DNA of 64,000 nt from Pseudomonas sp. UBA1879. GTDB taxonomy: Bacteria; Pseudomonadota; Gammaproteobacteria; Pseudomonadales; Pseudomonadaceae. Below the pieces are notes generated by a model. It was not told the origin of the DNA. It saw nothing but the letters and a program-made list of their open reading frames with translations, and did no database searches. The position numbers and the translations under genes were made by a program. The DNA lies in the NCBI RefSeq assembly GCF_002338065.1, contig NZ_DDHJ01000010.1:230996-294995 (forward strand). The letters are read 5' to 3'. Of the stretch, positions 61,518 through 64,000 are shown one piece after another (positions within the stretch are counted from its first letter, which is position 1; each line of letters starts with the position of its first letter).

Positions 61518-61583
61518 AAGGGTTACGCGATGCCGAAGTCGGGTCGCGGAGACACACACTTGCTGATATTTCAGGAGATTGAC
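61518..61583 (+). promoter_or_regulatory. ROSE-like RNA thermometer in the ibpA leader
   Basis: The untranslated leader ends ACTTGCTGATATTTCAGGAG. The TTGCT can pair with the AGGAG ribosome-binding site, the hallmark of ROSE elements that mask translation of small heat-shock genes at low temperature. Pairing with a bulged G is expected. Assigned from the 3' hairpin only. Confidence 0.65.
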
Positions 61584-62027
61584 ATGACTACTGCATTTTC
61601 TCTGGCTCCACTGTTTCGTTCTTCCGTAGGTTTCGACCGCTTCAACGATCTGTTCGAATCGGCGGCCCGGAACGAGTCGGCCAGCACTTATCCTCCCTAC
61701 AACGTCGAGAAGCACGCCGACGACCAATACCGCATCGTCATCGCGGCGGCCGGTTTCCAGGAAGAAGACCTGGAATTGCAGGTCGAGAAAGGTGTGCTGA
61801 CCGTTACCGGCAGCAAGCGCGACAAGGCTGCTGAAGGTGTGACCTTCCTGCACCAGGGTATTGCCCAGCGCGCGTTCAAGCTGTCGTTCCGTCTGGCGGA
61901 CCATATCGAAGTGCAGAACGCTGCACTGGCCAACGGGTTGTTGAACATCGATTTGCTGCGTCTGGTGCCCGAAGAGGCCAAGCCAAAACGCATCCAGATC
62001 AACGGCCAGAAAACCCTGGCGCATTGA
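61584..62027 (+). CDS. ibpA: Hsp20 small heat-shock protein (IbpA-like)
   Basis: The 147-residue alpha-crystallin-domain chaperone begins MTTAFSLAPLFRSSVGFDRF, as IbpA proteins do. The core domain has PPYNVEKHADDQYRIVIAAA and the AFKLSFRLADHIEVQNA-ALANGLL strands, and the tail KPKRIQING holds the IxI oligomerisation motif. AGGAG precedes the ATG. A heat-shock promoter, a thermometer-like leader and a terminator enclose it as a single-gene unit. Confidence 0.95.
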   Translation: MTTAFSLAPLFRSSVGFDRFNDLFESAARNESASTYPPYNVEKHADDQYRIVIAAAGFQEEDLELQVEKGVLTVTGSKRDKAAEGVTFLHQGIAQRAFKLSFRLADHIEVQNAALANGLLNIDLLRLVPEEAKPKRIQINGQKTLAH

Positions 62028-62042
62028 TCCGCAGCCGGTAGC

Positions 62043-62071
62043 AAAAAGGCGTCCTTCGGGGCGCCTTTTTT
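62043..62071 (+). terminator. Rho-independent terminator of ibpA
   Basis: AAAGGCGTCC-TTCG-GGGGCGCCTTT with a UUCG-type tetraloop, followed by TTTTTT, is a textbook terminator directly downstream of the small heat-shock gene. It may serve both directions. Confidence 0.92.
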
Positions 62072-62269
62072 GTAATTGCATTGTGCACGGTTCGAGCGTC
62101 CTTCGTGACAGTCCGAGCGGGGGCGCGACGTGCACGCAACGACCGATATGCACCCCCAATATTTTTAAACGTGTACGGGCTCTTTCGTCAGCAAGCTCAC
62201 AACCACAAGTCATTTGGCTGTCCGGGAAAAGAGGCAGTCATAAAGCCCGGGTGCTTCCATCCGTTAGCA

Positions 62270-63154
62270 TCACTCAACAAGGCCGTCTGCCTGAGCATCC
62301 AGCAGCGCCATGAACGCCCGGGCGGCGTTCGACAGCGTGCGTTCGGTGTGGACGATGTAGCCCAGTTGGCGGTGCAGCTGTATGCCGGGTAATGGAATAC
62401 GCGCAACCTGTTCGTCGAGCATGGTTCGCGGCAGTACACTCCATGCCAGTCCGATGGACACCATCATCTTGATCGTCTCCATGTAGTTGGTGCTCATGGC
62501 GATGTTCGGCTTGAGTCCCTCTGCTTCGCACAGCCCGCTGACGATGTGATGGGTAAAGGTGTTGCCGCCGGGAAAGACCGCGGGGTACCCGGCGATATCG
62601 GCCAGGCTCACATTGGCCATATTGGCCAACGGGTGCTCCGGCGCTGCGACGAAATCCAGCGGGTCGTTCCAGACCTGCACCGCCCTGACCAGCGAATGCG
62701 GTTCGGGCGCGAGGGTGATGACTGCCAGCTCGGCGCGGCCATGAAGGATTTCGTCATAGGCGACTTCGGAATCGAGAAACTCGATGTCCAGCGCCACCTC
62801 CGGGTAGGTACGGGTAAACGTCCTTAATAAAGAAGGCAAACGGTGCAGGCCGATATGATGGCTGGTCGCCAGACTCAGGCGGCCACTGACTTCCCCGGTC
62901 AAGTTGGTCAGGGCTCGTCGGGTGTCGTCCAGCACATTGAGGATCTGATACGCCCGCGGCAGCAGGGCGCGGCCGGCTTCGGTGAGGCTGACTTCCCGGC
63001 CCAGCCGATCGAAGAGGCGTACATTCAGCTGTTGTTCCAGGCCGGCGATGCGTTTGCTGACCGCAGGTTGTGTCAGATGAAGACGCTCTCCGGCAGCGGA
63101 AAAACTCCCCGTTTCGGCAATGGCAATGAAAGCATTCAGGTTTGCCAAGTCCAT
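62270..63154 (-). CDS. LysR-family regulator divergent from leuC
   Basis: The 294-residue protein starts MDLANLNAFIAIAETGSFSA. The helix-turn-helix contains AGERLHLTQPAVSKRIAGLE, followed by an effector domain with PVFPGG near residue 190. It is transcribed away from leuC across 157 bases. Many Pseudomonas genomes keep a LysR gene at this place and it may control leuCDB, but no operator was identified beyond the general gap. Confidence 0.92.
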   Translation of the reverse strand: MDLANLNAFIAIAETGSFSAAGERLHLTQPAVSKRIAGLEQQLNVRLFDRLGREVSLTEAGRALLPRAYQILNVLDDTRRALTNLTGEVSGRLSLATSHHIGLHRLPSLLRTFTRTYPEVALDIEFLDSEVAYDEILHGRAELAVITLAPEPHSLVRAVQVWNDPLDFVAAPEHPLANMANVSLADIAGYPAVFPGGNTFTHHIVSGLCEAEGLKPNIAMSTNYMETIKMMVSIGLAWSVLPRTMLDEQVARIPLPGIQLHRQLGYIVHTERTLSNAARAFMALLDAQADGLVE

Positions 63155-63311
63155 CTCGAATTCCTATGGGTTATCCAAAGCATGAAAAATATGAATTTGA
63201 GTTATTTAAGCATATTCCATAGCATCTACCCCACAAGCCGGAGGGTCTTTCAGGCGTCGCCGTGACGCGATGACCCGGGGCATAGAAATACGCTGATGAG
63301 GAAACCGTCTG

Positions 63312-64000
63312 ATGGCCGGGAAAACGCTCTACGACAAGCTCTGGGATTCGCATTTGGTCAAACAGCGCGACGATGGGTCGGCGCTGCTGTACATCGATCG
63401 TCATATCATTCACGAGGTGACTTCGCCACAGGCGTTCGAAGGTCTGCGCCTGGCTGGCCGCAAGCCGTGGCGCATCGATGCCAACGTCGCCACCGTTGAC
63501 CACAACGTGCCGACCACCCCGGACCGCAAGGATGGTGTCGACGCGATCGTCGATCAGGTCTCGCGCCTGCAGGTCAAAACCCTCGACGACAACTGCGACG
63601 AATACGGCATCACCGAATTCAAAATGAACGATGTGCGCCAAGGCATCGTTCACGTGATCGGTCCGGAGCAGGGCGCCACGCTGCCCGGCATGACCGTGGT
63701 CTGCGGCGACTCCCACACCTCCACCCACGGCGCATTCGGCGCCTTGGCGCATGGTATCGGCACCTCGGAGGTCGAGCACGTACTCGCCACTCAGTGCCTG
63801 GTCGCCAAAAAAATGAAGAACATGCAGGTGAAGGTCGAAGGCAAATTGCCGTTCGGCGTCACGGCCAAAGACATCGTCCTCGCCGTCATCGGCAAGATCG
63901 GCACCGCGGGCGGTAACGGCCATGCCATCGAATTTGCAGGCAGCGCCATTCGTGACCTGTCCATCGAAGGCCGCATGACCATCTGCAACATGTCCATCGA
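63312..64000 (+). CDS. leuC: 3-isopropylmalate dehydratase large subunit, N-terminal part
   Basis: Leucine biosynthesis enzyme, aconitase superfamily. The visible 229 residues begin MAGKTLYDKLWDSHLV and include YIDRHIIHEVTSPQAFEGLR, the substrate-site VDHNVPT and CGDSHTSTHGAFGALAHG, all conserved in LeuC. The iron-sulphur Cys residues lie beyond the right edge. GAGG lies upstream of the ATG at slightly long spacing. The gene is cut by the window end. Confidence 0.96.
   Translation, partial: MAGKTLYDKLWDSHLVKQRDDGSALLYIDRHIIHEVTSPQAFEGLRLAGRKPWRIDANVATVDHNVPTTPDRKDGVDAIVDQVSRLQVKTLDDNCDEYGITEFKMNDVRQGIVHVIGPEQGATLPGMTVVCGDSHTSTHGAFGALAHGIGTSEVEHVLATQCLVAKKMKNMQVKVEGKLPFGVTAKDIVLAVIGKIGTAGGNGHAIEFAGSAIRDLSIEGRMTICNMSI

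Noticed and set aside
1..64000. CRISPR arrays, insertion sequences, prophage or plasmid origin
   Set aside because: No regularly spaced short repeats, transposase, integrase, capsid or replication genes were seen on either strand.

Overview
This window reads as chromosomal DNA of a fluorescent/plant-associated Pseudomonas. The signs are a GC-rich sequence with G/C-ending codons, Pseudomonas-type REP elements between genes (GTAGGAGC... paired with ...GCTCCTAC), and the order gltX, tRNA-Ala/Glu repeat, TetR, thioesterase, dusC, small heat-shock gene, LysR, leuC. Species cannot be fixed from sequence reading alone. No phage, insertion sequence, integrase or CRISPR array was seen. The window starts inside efeB and ends inside leuC.

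Layout: (1) 0-2.3 kb, iron uptake efeUO(B) behind a clear Fur box. (2) 2.5-6.6 kb, a LysR regulator divergent from a CitMHS carboxylate carrier and two AtuA-like (DUF1446-type) proteins. (3) 6.9-9.8 kb, a translationally coupled pair of exported proteins (DUF3142 plus a 721-residue periplasmic protein). (4) 10.2-12.4 kb, a TonB-dependent siderophore receptor. (5) 12.5-13.6 kb, an overlapping pair, nucleotidyltransferase-like protein plus a small helical protein. (6) 13.7-19 kb, a LacI regulator and an aldarate operon (MFS, galactarate/talarate-type dehydratase, MFS) with two identical operator palindromes. (7) 19.3-24.4 kb, an AraC regulator divergent from ethanolamine permease and EutBC. (8) 24.7-30 kb, a butyrobetaine-hydroxylase-like dioxygenase, an EamA exporter, LysR, argC and LysR. 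(9) 30-31.7 kb, a small lipoprotein and a dienelactone hydrolase.

(10) 32.8-41.4 kb holds a probable c-di-GMP-controlled exopolysaccharide system: WecB (UDP-ManNAc supply), a BcsB-like periplasmic protein, an NfrB-like GT2 synthase ending in MshEN modules, an NfrA-like TPR plus beta-barrel outer-membrane exporter, and a DUF4434 glycosidase-like protein. It resembles the E. coli phage-N4 receptor glycan pathway but adds a cellulose-synthase-type subunit.

(11) 41.6-44.5 kb: a beta-hydroxyacid dehydrogenase, ArgE and DUF1028. (12) 44.7-49.1 kb is a probable phosphonate-catabolic cluster: phosphonopyruvate hydrolase (diagnostic Thr118 in the gating loop), LysR, an organophosphate:phosphate antiporter-type carrier, and an NAD-binding beta-hydroxyacid-type dehydrogenase. 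No aminotransferase is seen, so a hydroxy-phosphonate entry route is possible. (13) 49.4-51.9 kb: a PAS3-GGDEF-EAL protein. (14) 52-56.7 kb: a PAAR-RHS polymorphic toxin with a HYD1-type ADP-ribosyltransferase tip and a probable immunity gene that starts inside the toxin gene. (15) 56.9-64 kb: housekeeping genes (gltX, four tRNAs, TetR plus thioesterase, dusC, ibpA-like with heat-shock promoter and RNA thermometer, LysR, leuC).

The two regions most worth following are the wecB-bcsB-nfrBA glycan locus and the phosphonopyruvate hydrolase cluster.
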